Position numbers and translations under genes: made by a program. From IMG/VR virus record IMGVR_UViG_3300031576_000183, positions 1 to 37,416 of that record: a DNA stretch of 37,416 nt; one strand, given 5' to 3'. This DNA is from a virus. Below are positions 7,373-15,115 of the stretch, in pieces (position 1 is the stretch's first letter; each line of letters begins with the position of its first letter). The notes below the pieces were generated by a model. The model made no database searches, was not told the origin of the DNA, and was given only the letters and a program-made list of their open reading frames with translations.

Positions 7373-7650
7373 TGGATTTGGACGTTGCATTAGTTAGGGA
7401 AATTGGTTCTTGGGCGACACGATTAGTTAAAGAAACTTTAGTAGGTGGGTTTTGTGGATTCTTTATCTGGATGTACTTGGGAGAGAAAAGGAGACATTTA
7501 GCTACTCTTAAGTCCGGGAATAGTGAGAGTCGAGATTTGTTGGAGAGGTATGCAGAAGGTCAGCAACAGATTTCAGATTTGTTGGAACAGTATAAAGATA
7601 TTTTAGATAAAGTTTTAGATGTCTTACAAGTACGGCGTAAGAGGAAGTGA
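7372..7650 (+). CDS. Small membrane-anchored coiled-coil protein
   Basis: The chosen ATG at 7372 overlaps the preceding TAA stop (TAATG), giving 92 residues; a longer frame from 7339 would lie inside the upstream gene. Residues about 22-37 (TLVGGFCGFFIWMYLG) are hydrophobic enough to be one membrane span, followed by a charged helix to the basic end RRKRK, with coiled-coil spacing around 48-85. I do not recognise the family. A membrane-linked role such as lysis or superinfection control is possible but unsupported beyond the topology. Confidence 0.6.
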   Translation: MDLDVALVREIGSWATRLVKETLVGGFCGFFIWMYLGEKRRHLATLKSGNSESRDLLERYAEGQQQISDLLEQYKDILDKVLDVLQVRRKRK

Positions 7651-7877
7651 TGAAATTTTTAAATAGCTTGTTTACTAAGATTCGCGTTAAGGCTTTGGAA
7701 AAGGCAGAAGAAGGTAGGAAGCAGGCCGCGGATATTTTGAATTTGAAGAATAGAATTACGGAGCAGGGGTTAAAAGTTTTAAAGCAGGCAGAGGAAGTTA
7801 AAGCTGTAGTTAATAGGCTTAATGGGGAGTTTGATCGTTTGTATGACACGCGAACAAAGCATAAAAGAAAAGTTTAA
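7650..7877 (+). CDS. Small coiled-coil protein
   Basis: ATG at 7650 overlaps the previous TGA (TGATG) with GAGGA upstream; a GTG one codon earlier is less likely. The product is 75 residues, almost all predicted helix rich in K, E, A and L (KALEKAEEGRKQAADILNLK), with a basic C terminus. No family recognised. It lies between two genes for short membrane proteins and overlaps the second, so the three are probably made together. Confidence 0.55.
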   Translation: MKFLNSLFTKIRVKALEKAEEGRKQAADILNLKNRITEQGLKVLKQAEEVKAVVNRLNGEFDRLYDTRTKHKRKV

Positions 7878-8082
7878 AGAAGCAATGGATAGTTTTATAG
7901 TTGAGATTAGGGAGAATAATAAGTTGTTGCAGGAATCTAATTTGTTGTATCGTAAGTATTTTGAATATCGGTATGGTGGAAGTAAGTTTATGAAATTCTT
8001 GTATCAATATGAGTTTTTAATTGTATTGCTAGTTGTTGTATTGCCGGTTTTGATTTATGTTTTGATACGGGGATGTAGGTAA
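7843..8082 (+). CDS. Small C-tail membrane protein
   Basis: From ATG 7843 the product has 79 residues; an ATG at 7822 in the same frame would add seven, and the GGGGAG at 7824-7829 favours 7843. Residues 1-50 form a charged helix (REQSIKEKFKEAMDSF), and residues about 58-75 (EFLIVLLVVVLPVLIYVL) are a clear membrane span near the C terminus with a short basic end. This tail-anchored layout is not specific to a known family. It overlaps the previous gene by 35 bases. Confidence 0.6.
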   Translation: MTREQSIKEKFKEAMDSFIVEIRENNKLLQESNLLYRKYFEYRYGGSKFMKFLYQYEFLIVLLVVVLPVLIYVLIRGCR

Positions 8083-8084
8083 AT

Positions 8085-8687
8085 ATGAGTTTGATTAAAG
8101 AAGTAGCTAGAGTAGATGAGTTAGATTATAAGGGGATACTTCGTAAACAGAATTCAGTTACTAGATTGTTCCCTCAGTTTTATGATCGAGTTAAGCAGGT
8201 AGGTAGATCAGGAGGGGTCACTTTACAAAAGCAAGAAGGAGATAAGTGGCTCTTTACCGTAGCTTCTGCTACAAAGTCGGGCAAGGAGTATGATAACTAT
8301 ATTCGTTGGGTAGACTTAGAAAATCAGATACGGGTACAGATGGCAGATTCGTCGTTATGGAAATCGGATCAATCTGGGGTAGATGTAAAGAAGTTAGCTT
8401 CAGTTATTTTGTATCAGACAGATGTAGAGTTGTTCTGTTCTTGTCCTGCATTTTTGTACTTTGGTCCAGCTTATATTTTGACAACCAGGAAGGCAAAATA
8501 TACGAAGCCAGAAAATAGACCACCAGAAGTTAGAAATCCTAGAGAGTATGGGGCCGTATGTAAGCACTTGCAGTTGGTGCTTGATGTATTGCCGTTTTAT
8601 CTCAACACGATGGTTAAGTATCTGAATACGGCCCATGCTAAGTTGATAGCTTCGATTGAAAAGCAGTATAAGAAGGTTAGGCAATAG
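8085..8687 (+). CDS. SWIM-type zinc-finger protein
   Basis: The protein has 200 residues. A CxC...CxH pattern is present: C118 and C120 in LFCSCPAFLYFGP, and C159 and H161 in YGAVCKHLQLVL, about 38 residues apart. This is the metal-binding signature of SWIM domains. Between them lies a polar loop with NRPPEVRNPREYG. The N-terminal 100 residues contain beta strands and no recognised catalytic motif. Related CSCPxF...CKH proteins occur in the structural regions of other large myophages; their function is not known to me. DNA or protein binding is a family-level guess. Confidence 0.65.
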   Translation: MSLIKEVARVDELDYKGILRKQNSVTRLFPQFYDRVKQVGRSGGVTLQKQEGDKWLFTVASATKSGKEYDNYIRWVDLENQIRVQMADSSLWKSDQSGVDVKKLASVILYQTDVELFCSCPAFLYFGPAYILTTRKAKYTKPENRPPEVRNPREYGAVCKHLQLVLDVLPFYLNTMVKYLNTAHAKLIASIEKQYKKVRQ

Positions 8688-9581
8688 ATGTATAAGATTA
8701 CGACATTTGTTCAGGAAGAGTTAGAGAAAGCAGAGCTTAAGGAATTGACCACGCAAGCAGATATCACTTATTTGCCCTCTGGGTTTGTAAGTATTAAGAA
8801 GATGATGCAAACGTTAGCTAGGCTAAAGAAGGATTGGGGCATTAAGATTTTAGAAAATGAGAAACAATACCTTGTAGAATTTGAGGATTCCCTTCGTATT
8901 TCGATTGACAAAGAGCATTGGCCTCACTTCCTTACCACGGTATTAAGTAGTAATAGGATTGCTGTAAGTCCCGATTGTAATGTTGCAGACTTAAGTGGCT
9001 ATTTGAAAGAAGCACAAGTGAATGTTTTGGAAGTGGCCCTCCAAGAGATTACCCTTAGAATCAAGAAAATGTTCCAGACTTCTCCGTTATCTGATGCCCT
9101 AGTGATTACCAATAGTTGGTCGAGTTTATTTGGTGTAGTAGAGTTTTCGGATTATTCCGCAGCTATTTTTAGGGTAGATCGAGTTGGGCGAGGGCAATTG
9201 CCTTTGGGTAAACAGATTGAAAAGATAATGGATGAGATTAGCAAAAGTTACGGGGATGACCTTGGGTCACTCCAGATGATGGCTTCTGCACTTAGAGAAA
9301 AGACACCAATGAATACGTTTGCTGTTTTCGATGAGTATGATTATTTGTATGGGGCGAAATTAGTTAGCAGATATAGGGGAGTACTGTTAGTATTTGAAGT
9401 TAATGTGAGCATGGGTTGGTCCACTTCCCAGTCAATTTATGTTACAGATCCTTATTTGCTTAATAAGTTGGGGGAGTACAGAGACGTTAAAGTTATCAAG
9501 AATGTAGTATTCCCATTGGGAAAAGTATTTAGTTATAAGTTTTTGCAGAGTTTAAGAACTGAACTTGATATATCAGAGTAA
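8688..9581 (+). CDS. Hypothetical protein
   Basis: This 297-residue protein begins at an ATG that directly follows the previous stop. It has a helical N-terminal third, then mixed alpha/beta sequence (SDALVITNSWSSLFGVVEF, YSAAIFRVDRVGRG) and a beta-rich end (GVLLVFEVNVSMGWSTSQS). No Cys pattern, signal or membrane span was seen. No family recognised. Its place in a run of virion genes is the only clue to its role. Confidence 0.65.
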   Translation: MYKITTFVQEELEKAELKELTTQADITYLPSGFVSIKKMMQTLARLKKDWGIKILENEKQYLVEFEDSLRISIDKEHWPHFLTTVLSSNRIAVSPDCNVADLSGYLKEAQVNVLEVALQEITLRIKKMFQTSPLSDALVITNSWSSLFGVVEFSDYSAAIFRVDRVGRGQLPLGKQIEKIMDEISKSYGDDLGSLQMMASALREKTPMNTFAVFDEYDYLYGAKLVSRYRGVLLVFEVNVSMGWSTSQSIYVTDPYLLNKLGEYRDVKVIKNVVFPLGKVFSYKFLQSLRTELDISE

Positions 9582-9595
9582 GGAGGAAATTTGAA

Positions 9596-10258
9596 ATGGT
9601 GAATCTGTTAAAGGAGGCACAGGATTTAGAAGTGTATAAAAAGTTGGTAAAAGTCTTAGGAGAGTATTCTGATAGCTTTCCAGCTACAGGGGCAGGTAAA
9701 TGGTATCGTGAGTTGTTGAAGGTGGGTCTTAAAGCTATGCCTAAGGATAAGTTAGCTTTGCGTATTCTTGACAAGATACTATCTTGTAAGCACGATTCTG
9801 TTCCGGCTAGAGTAACAAAGCTAATCAATTACAGATTTTCAGATTTGCCATTTCACCACCAGCCGATTTATAAAGACGGTAGAGCTAAGCAAGTTGCATT
9901 TTGGTCTAGAAATGGTAAGTCTTATGATCGGGTAATTGCGATGTTAAATACCGGTGAGGATAAAGATAGGGGTATGTGGGCTACGATGGATGGTACGGGA
10001 GTTGATTTAGTTGATATGACTATTTCAAAGTCAGATAAGGATTTAAAAGAGTCTCTAGCTTTTGATAAGATTGATAAAGTATTGTATACAGATGGGTTTG
10101 ATGGGTTTTGGGTATCGAATGAAAGTGGAGAAAAAGAGTTTGTCGGGCAACACCCGCAAGTTAGGCAGATTATCCCCGAATCAGTTTGGGATAAAGCAGT
10201 GAACAACCCAGGAGTTTGGATCAGTATAAAACAAAATAAGGAGGTAGTAAAATGTTAA
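9596..10258 (+). CDS. Hypothetical protein
   Basis: A strong AAGGAGG lies upstream of the ATG. The product is 220 residues: a helical basic first part (LVKVLGEYSDSFPATGAGKWYRELLK), then alpha/beta sequence with WSRNGKSYDRVIAMLN and a W-rich segment YTDGFDGFWVSNESGEKEF. The last codons overlap the next gene by seven bases. No family recognised, and no catalytic motif can be claimed. Confidence 0.65.
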   Translation: MVNLLKEAQDLEVYKKLVKVLGEYSDSFPATGAGKWYRELLKVGLKAMPKDKLALRILDKILSCKHDSVPARVTKLINYRFSDLPFHHQPIYKDGRAKQVAFWSRNGKSYDRVIAMLNTGEDKDRGMWATMDGTGVDLVDMTISKSDKDLKESLAFDKIDKVLYTDGFDGFWVSNESGEKEFVGQHPQVRQIIPESVWDKAVNNPGVWISIKQNKEVVKC

Positions 10259-11142
10259 GTGGTAGTGATCTAGTTCACAATCTGTATCAGCATTTGAGAG
10301 ATGATAAGACGATTAAAGATTTGTTTGAAGAAGAAGTTGAGACAAAGCCTGAAAATAAAGAGGAAGAGGAATCTAAAGAAGAAAGAGAAGAATGTAAGAA
10401 AAAAGATGAAGAAGGAGTAGATGGGGAAGAGAAGAAAGAAGAACCAGTAGCTGAGGGTAAGGTTCCGGATATTAACGCTTCTGATGAAGATAAGATTAAG
10501 ATGTTGATTGAGTCTGGTAAGGGGTTTGTAATTCTAGATAAGGTGAAATTTGAGTTGGCTAAGAAGGGTAGTAATGTCGCAGTGTTTGAGTCTTTTGAAA
10601 TTGCAGAAACTTTTGCGAAAGAGAATAAATATGAGAGGTATCAAGTTTTAAGTGTGCGTGACTCGAAAGTAACTGAGCAGGAGAAGATTCCAGCTCAGGC
10701 AGGGGATCTGGCGGATCCAGTTCATAATAAGACTGAAAAGATTCCGGATGCGGTAGGGGACTTGGCTCAGGCAAGTAAGAACGCTTCTGTAGCGACAGCT
10801 TCAGCAGGTGGAGTTGGGGGAACAGAGAAAGCTGAAAATCCCGGAACGCCAGAACCAGAAGCTGCCGGAGCAGTTGCCATTAGTCGTGTAGGTAAGCAGG
10901 GTAATATGTCTGCGGCTGAAAAGAATCAAAAAATGTTGTTGGATTCTAGGATTAAAGATGCTGTTGAACGTGTGATTTTAGTTCAGCATCTAACCGAGGA
11001 AGCTAAGGGTCGTGAATTGACAGAAAAAGAGAAGAACTTTATTGCTGAGACGGAGAAGATAGAGCTGACAGAAGAAGACAGAGTTAAAGTGAAAGAAGCG
11101 TATCTTGTTTTGAGCAAGAAGTATAAGAAAGCTATTAAGTAG
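10252..11142 (+). CDS. Acidic low-complexity protein
   Basis: The 296-residue product has an extremely acidic, Glu/Lys-rich stretch at about 25-75, a folded-looking middle (KGFVILDKVKFELAKKG, FAKENKYERYQVLSVRD), two imperfect copies of a short motif (KIPAQAGDLADP and KIPDAVGDLAQA), a Gly/Ala/Pro-rich linker, and a charged helical C terminus. GGAGG precedes the start. The disordered acidic part resembles scaffold or internal head proteins in composition, but no family is recognised. Confidence 0.65.
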   Translation: MLSGSDLVHNLYQHLRDDKTIKDLFEEEVETKPENKEEEESKEEREECKKKDEEGVDGEEKKEEPVAEGKVPDINASDEDKIKMLIESGKGFVILDKVKFELAKKGSNVAVFESFEIAETFAKENKYERYQVLSVRDSKVTEQEKIPAQAGDLADPVHNKTEKIPDAVGDLAQASKNASVATASAGGVGGTEKAENPGTPEPEAAGAVAISRVGKQGNMSAAEKNQKMLLDSRIKDAVERVILVQHLTEEAKGRELTEKEKNFIAETEKIELTEEDRVKVKEAYLVLSKKYKKAIK

Positions 11143-11149
11143 AGGGTAA

Positions 11150-11545
11150 ATGCGAGAGATTATTGATAAGTTTAAGGCTATGTCAGAGTCTACTGATTTG
11201 GGTTTATACGTGGCTAAGGCTAAGTTAAGTTTGTCAATATTTAAGTTTGATGGGGATATTTATGTTGCTAAGACTGTCCCAGTTAAGTTCAAGATTGAGA
11301 TGGAGCATAGAGAATGGGGCATTAAGGACATTGATATTTATTTCCCAGAGAAGTTACCGGTGATTTATTCGAAAGAAGGAACAGATTCGGATACCTCGCT
11401 TCTGATTGATTTGAATGATGCGGATAAGAATTGGTCAGAAGCTAGTTGGATGGGTGTTCAGGAAGTTGAAATTGAGCTCAAGCCTGATGAAACAGTAGAT
11501 AAGGTTATAGTATGGATGTTCTATGCTAGTCCGGCGAAACTATGA
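11150..11545 (+). CDS. Hypothetical beta-rich protein
   Basis: The 131-residue product is mostly beta-type with alternating hydrophobic residues (AKAKLSLSIFKFDGDIYVAK, VPVKFKIEMEHREWG, VQEVEIELKPDE). It begins eight bases after the preceding stop and ends overlapping the next gene by four bases (ATGA). No family recognised; it may be a small structural protein. Confidence 0.6.
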   Translation: MREIIDKFKAMSESTDLGLYVAKAKLSLSIFKFDGDIYVAKTVPVKFKIEMEHREWGIKDIDIYFPEKLPVIYSKEGTDSDTSLLIDLNDADKNWSEASWMGVQEVEIELKPDETVDKVIVWMFYASPAKL

Positions 11546-12513
11546 GAGAATTATTTGAATTAGTTTCAAAGGTATGTAGGGGTAAGGTTAAACTTTCAGA
11601 AAAAGTAGCTGAAAGTTCAATTGACTATCCTCAACAGGATTTGGATGCTCAAGTCTGGTATAGGCTTGAAGATGGGACTTACGCTTTGCATCCAGATGTG
11701 AAGAATAAGATTCTAGCTCAATTGAAGTTGTACCAAGGATTCAATTTGTTAGAATTAGCAGATGAATTGCATGTAGTTGGATCAATTACGACCAATTTGT
11801 ATTCTGAAAAAGCGGATATAGATGTGCATGTTGTAACAGATGAAGATAAGCTTCCGAAAGGAAAGACTCCAGATGAGTGGGTAGCAGGGGTATTTAAGTT
11901 TTATAAAGAGTCTAGTAGTGAAGATAGATTTGTAGGCTTGCACCCTATTGAAGTTTATTTGCAGTTGGATAAGAATCAGGACCTTATGTCGGATGGAGTA
12001 TATGATTTGTTAAATGATAGTTGGATTAAAGGCCCAACCTTCACAGATTTGAGTTATGACCCGTATTCAGTATTTTTGCCTTTATTAGCAGATGTTAGGG
12101 AAATTGTATCGGATGTAGATTTAATTTTAGGAGAATTGAAGCGGGATGTTATTGACTATGAAGTTATTAAGCAGGCAGTAGCTAAGTTACCAAAAGAGAA
12201 CAAGAATAAATTGTTTGTTAGCTTGAAGGATAAGCTAGTAGAGATTGAAGATAATCTTAGGGAGTTAATGGTGGTTAAGAAAGATTGGTTAAAGGCTAGG
12301 AAGAATGCTGCAAAGCCAACGACTCCAGAAGAAGCTCTAGAAGATGTAGAATTAGCTAAGAAATGGTTAGATACAAATGCTGTGTTTAAGTTTTTAAGCA
12401 GGTATCAGTATATGAAGTTGATACAGGATTTGGAAGGTGTGATGAAAGATGATGTCTTAGATGATACTGAATTAGGCCAGTTAAGGAGTTTATTGGGGAT
12501 CTCGAATGTCTAA
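11542..12513 (+). CDS. Predicted nucleotidyltransferase-fold protein
   Basis: The 323-residue protein contains the hallmark of the polymerase-beta-like nucleotidyltransferase fold: G80-S81 in LHVVGSITTNLYS followed by D92 and D94 in ADIDVHVV, with a third possible acidic residue in the strand HPIEVYLQL. Just before it, DLDAQVWYRLEDGTYALHPD matches the lead-in seen in phage proteins of this type. The C-terminal 150 residues are helical. Known members of the fold transfer nucleotides to RNA, protein or small molecules; the substrate here cannot be inferred. It is unusual to find it among virion assembly genes, but such placement does recur in large phages. Confidence 0.7.
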   Translation: MRELFELVSKVCRGKVKLSEKVAESSIDYPQQDLDAQVWYRLEDGTYALHPDVKNKILAQLKLYQGFNLLELADELHVVGSITTNLYSEKADIDVHVVTDEDKLPKGKTPDEWVAGVFKFYKESSSEDRFVGLHPIEVYLQLDKNQDLMSDGVYDLLNDSWIKGPTFTDLSYDPYSVFLPLLADVREIVSDVDLILGELKRDVIDYEVIKQAVAKLPKENKNKLFVSLKDKLVEIEDNLRELMVVKKDWLKARKNAAKPTTPEEALEDVELAKKWLDTNAVFKFLSRYQYMKLIQDLEGVMKDDVLDDTELGQLRSLLGISNV

Positions 12514-12946
12514 GCCTTTACCACAAGAAACAGTTAACGTGCTGAGAACGTTTAATGATATTTCGGTAGAGTATTATGGGTATAACTGTACTTTGTTCAT
12601 TTTGTCTAATGCAGATACTATTGATAACTTAGACATTTATGCAACGCCTGAGGATAAAACTTACACAGAAGTAGCTACTCAAGTCTTTTTGGAATGGTCT
12701 CCAGATACGAAGAGGTTGAGGAAGTTGGGTATCTTTACTGAAGATGAGATTCCGATTCTAGCTTGGTTTAAGAATACTCCCAAGATTCCAGAAATTGTTA
12801 GGGGTAGTTGGTTTAAGATACCTTTGCAATATATTCCCACGCAGATGGATGTGGATGAATTTGAAATAGTTGATATTCTAGTTAGGGGTATGGGGGATAA
12901 GATTGCTTTGATGGGGTATAAGGTTGTTCCTAGAAGAGTGAAATAG
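12506..12946 (+). CDS. Hypothetical protein
   Basis: The 146-residue product overlaps the previous gene by eight bases. It is alpha/beta with many aromatic and proline residues (VEYYGYNCTLFILSNADT, TQVFLEWSPDTKRLRKLG, RGSWFKIPLQYIPTQMDV) and a beta-rich end. No family recognised. The compact shape and location fit a small head-tail or tail-completion protein, but this is inference. Confidence 0.6.
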   Translation: MSKPLPQETVNVLRTFNDISVEYYGYNCTLFILSNADTIDNLDIYATPEDKTYTEVATQVFLEWSPDTKRLRKLGIFTEDEIPILAWFKNTPKIPEIVRGSWFKIPLQYIPTQMDVDEFEIVDILVRGMGDKIALMGYKVVPRRVK

Positions 12947-13284
12947 TGGTAAAGTCATTGTTAAATAAGTTTAGTATTCAAGTTAATAAGATACGAGCTT
13001 GTTTCTACAGCTGGACACATAAGTATGGACACCCTATAACTCCAGAAGAAGCTTTGAAGAGAAAGCTCCAGGAGTTGAAAGTTATTGTTGAGTGTATAGA
13101 GGAGGCTTTAGTTACGGATAAAGTTTCTAGGACAGTTAGAAAGAGTTTTTGGACTGATTTTTATAAGTCAGATAAAGTTCGAGGTGAAGTTATGCAGTCT
13201 TTATTGGAGAGTCGAGATGTTAAGGTTATTGTTGATAGATATGTAAAGGACGAATATGACTCCAGAAAGAAGGCAAAGAAATGA
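12946..13284 (+). CDS. Hypothetical basic protein
   Basis: GTG at 12946 overlaps the preceding TAG (TAGTG). The 112-residue product is helical and basic (TPEEALKRKLQELKVIVECIEEAL, WTDFYKSDKVRGEVMQSLL), ending in SRKKAKK. TPEEAL is also found in the nucleotidyltransferase-like neighbour, but the match is too short to mean homology. No family recognised. Confidence 0.55.
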   Translation: MVKSLLNKFSIQVNKIRACFYSWTHKYGHPITPEEALKRKLQELKVIVECIEEALVTDKVSRTVRKSFWTDFYKSDKVRGEVMQSLLESRDVKVIVDRYVKDEYDSRKKAKK

Positions 13285-13568
13285 AAGTTAAGCGTCTTAC
13301 GAATATCTCTGGGGGTTTGATTGAGGTAAAAGTGGGAGAGTCGGTTATGTTTCTTCCGTCTCATAGTTCACTTATGAATGTTGAGGTAGAGAATATGGAC
13401 AAGATTAGGCAGTTTGTACGAGTAGAAATGGGGCAAGAAAACTTGACTGAAGTTACTCCTAAAGCTGAATTGAAGTTACCGGAGACAGTTGAGTCTCAGG
13501 TAAGTGGTAAGAAAGTCAATTTGTCAGAGGTTGAAAGACCACGAGGTCGAAAGAAGTTAAATGACTAG
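13281..13568 (+). CDS. Hypothetical protein with basic C terminus
   Basis: The 95-residue product starts in a four-base overlap (ATGA). The first half is beta-type with a hydrophobic core (GGLIEVKVGESVMFLPSH), and the C terminus is basic (ERPRGRKKLND), containing RPRGRKK, which resembles an AT-hook but is too little to prove DNA binding. It overlaps the next gene by eight bases. Confidence 0.55.
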   Translation: MKVKRLTNISGGLIEVKVGESVMFLPSHSSLMNVEVENMDKIRQFVRVEMGQENLTEVTPKAELKLPETVESQVSGKKVNLSEVERPRGRKKLND

Positions 13569-13836
13569 TTTTAGACTATTTTTATTTAACGTCTATTATT
13601 TGTTTAGAACTTTTGTCAGAGGTATTATGGAACCTACTGTTAAGTTAGAGGCACAGGCGATTTATGAGTTTTTCTTTGAGTGTAAAAAGCATGGGGAGCC
13701 AGAACCTGAAATTGTGTTTGAAGCTTGGGTTAAAGAGTATGCTTGGAATAAGAGTGAAGAGTTTAAGTCTGCAGTATTCGCCGAGTATTTAAAGTTGTTG
13801 GTTGACGGCAGGAATAATGCAGATGTTACCGGATAA
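13561..13836 (+). CDS. Hypothetical small protein
   Basis: Two starts are possible. ATG 13561 gives 91 residues with a hydrophobic, aromatic leader (FRLFLFNVYYLFRTFVRG); ATG 13627 gives 69 residues starting MEPTVKLEAQ, with AGAGGT upstream. The shared body is helical (AQAIYEFFFECKKHGE, EEFKSAVFAEYLKLLV). The leader could be a short membrane or signal anchor if the first start is used. No family recognised. Confidence 0.5.
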   Translation: MTSFRLFLFNVYYLFRTFVRGIMEPTVKLEAQAIYEFFFECKKHGEPEPEIVFEAWVKEYAWNKSEEFKSAVFAEYLKLLVDGRNNADVTG

Positions 13837-13993
13837 TTTTGTAGTTAGGCATGCTAGGTTGGGAACTTTTGGAGAATTGGTAGAAACAGTAGTTGGAGAG
13901 GTGTTCTGCCAAGATGATGAATATATTTTGGAAAGTGAAGATGGGCGGTTTATGGTTGTGACATTAAAGCAGTTAATGGACTTGCTGGGGTAA
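13823..13993 (+). CDS. Hypothetical small protein
   Basis: The 56-residue product (from ATG 13823, with AGGA 9 bases upstream; ATG 13817 or TTG 13802 also possible) is beta-rich and acidic: ELVETVVGEVFCQDDEYILE and DGRFMVVTLKQLMDLL. It overlaps the preceding gene. No family recognised. Confidence 0.45.
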   Translation: MLPDNFVVRHARLGTFGELVETVVGEVFCQDDEYILESEDGRFMVVTLKQLMDLLG

Positions 13994-13994
13994 T

Positions 13995-14666
13995 ATGGCA
14001 GATTCGTTTTTAAAGATCATAGATGAAGCAATGCGTGGTCTAGTCTTTATCAGGTTTCAGACCGAGTTAGGGCTGACTGATATTACTAAGGATGCAGTTC
14101 TGCATCCAAGAGAAACAGCTTTACGGATAATTTCAGAAAAGAGAGGTAGAGATGTTTTGGAGTTTTTTAATATTTGGAGGATGCGCACAGAAATGCCTTG
14201 GGATAGGCATAGATCCCCTTTAGCTAGAAGAGGGCTAATGTTAGCTTTTACAGATGGTTTGCAGAAGAAGGACATACGGACACCTAAAGCTATGCCCGTA
14301 AATTTAGAGTATGGGGTGTGGTTCTGGTCACAGAATTTGGACAAGTTAAATGCTGTAACGGAGAAGTATATCTTTTGGCAGCACCAGAATCCTAATTTGG
14401 AGTTAGTGTACGGGGGAGTTTACCCTATGGAGATGGATTTGCATTTTGGTCCAGTGGATGATGAGTCTCCAGTTCCGAATATGTTTGATAATGGTTTGTA
14501 TTTTGTGAAGAAGGTTCCAATATTTGTAGATGGTTGGATATTGACCGATTTTCTTCTGAAAGCGATCCACAAGATTGTTATTACGTTATATTCAGATGAG
14601 ACTCCGCCGAATGAAGATATCCTACTCCAGCAACTAGTAATGGAGTTGTTTACACCGCCACCTTGA
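13995..14666 (+). CDS. Putative neck or tail-completion protein
   Basis: The 223-residue product has a helical N terminus, a central segment RMRTEMPWDRHRSPLARRG and the dense sequence NLEYGVWFWSQNLDKLN, followed by beta strands (LELVYGGVYPMEMDLHFGPV, VKKVPIFVDGWIL). It lies two genes before the tail sheath, where T4-like phages often carry tail terminator or sheath-stabilising proteins such as gp3 and gp15. Length and composition fit, but the assignment rests on position, not on a seen motif. Confidence 0.6.
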   Translation: MADSFLKIIDEAMRGLVFIRFQTELGLTDITKDAVLHPRETALRIISEKRGRDVLEFFNIWRMRTEMPWDRHRSPLARRGLMLAFTDGLQKKDIRTPKAMPVNLEYGVWFWSQNLDKLNAVTEKYIFWQHQNPNLELVYGGVYPMEMDLHFGPVDDESPVPNMFDNGLYFVKKVPIFVDGWILTDFLLKAIHKIVITLYSDETPPNEDILLQQLVMELFTPPP

Positions 14667-14673
14667 GGATGTT

Positions 14674-15102
14674 ATGAATGTATATGAGTTGTTAAAAGAG
14701 ATCAGGCATGTAGTTAATGGGGTTCGTATTGATGAAGTGATTAAGTTGCCTAGTTTGGAACAGATTAGAAATAATTTGTCTAATCCTGATATGCGTCCGG
14801 GACTGTTTGATGTTACCTTAGAGGCTTGGTTGCATCGTATATCGCTTTGGGGCAAAGTAACCATTGTGTATTTCGATCCAGAAAATAATGTAAAGCAAGA
14901 AGTTAGCCAGACAATGCTAATTAAGAAGTTGTCAGATCCTAATTTGCTAAAAATGCTAGGCCAATGGGATATACAGGAGTTGGAGTTAACTAAGATTGTT
15001 ATGTCTAGAAAATATCGGGGTATGAATGGTGATGAGTATGTAGAGAAGTTTATTGTGTCTATTGATTTGAAGCCTGAGATAAAGAAAGCATTAAGCAAAT
15101 AA
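14674..15102 (+). CDS. Hypothetical protein preceding tail sheath
   Basis: The 142-residue product begins at ATG 14674, seven bases after the previous stop and with GAGG upstream. It is alpha/beta: helical start (NVYELLKEIRHVVNG), strands in the middle (LWGKVTIVYFDPENN) and at the end (VEKFIVSIDLKPEIK). No family recognised. Placement directly before the sheath gene suggests a tail-completion or sheath-related role. Confidence 0.6.
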   Translation: MNVYELLKEIRHVVNGVRIDEVIKLPSLEQIRNNLSNPDMRPGLFDVTLEAWLHRISLWGKVTIVYFDPENNVKQEVSQTMLIKKLSDPNLLKMLGQWDIQELELTKIVMSRKYRGMNGDEYVEKFIVSIDLKPEIKKALSK

Positions 15103-15115
15103 GGAGGGAAAGATT

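Noticed and set aside
10340-10450. Simple-sequence GAA-type repeat as a regulatory element
   Set aside because: It encodes the Glu/Lys-rich stretch of a sound gene and is explained by that composition.
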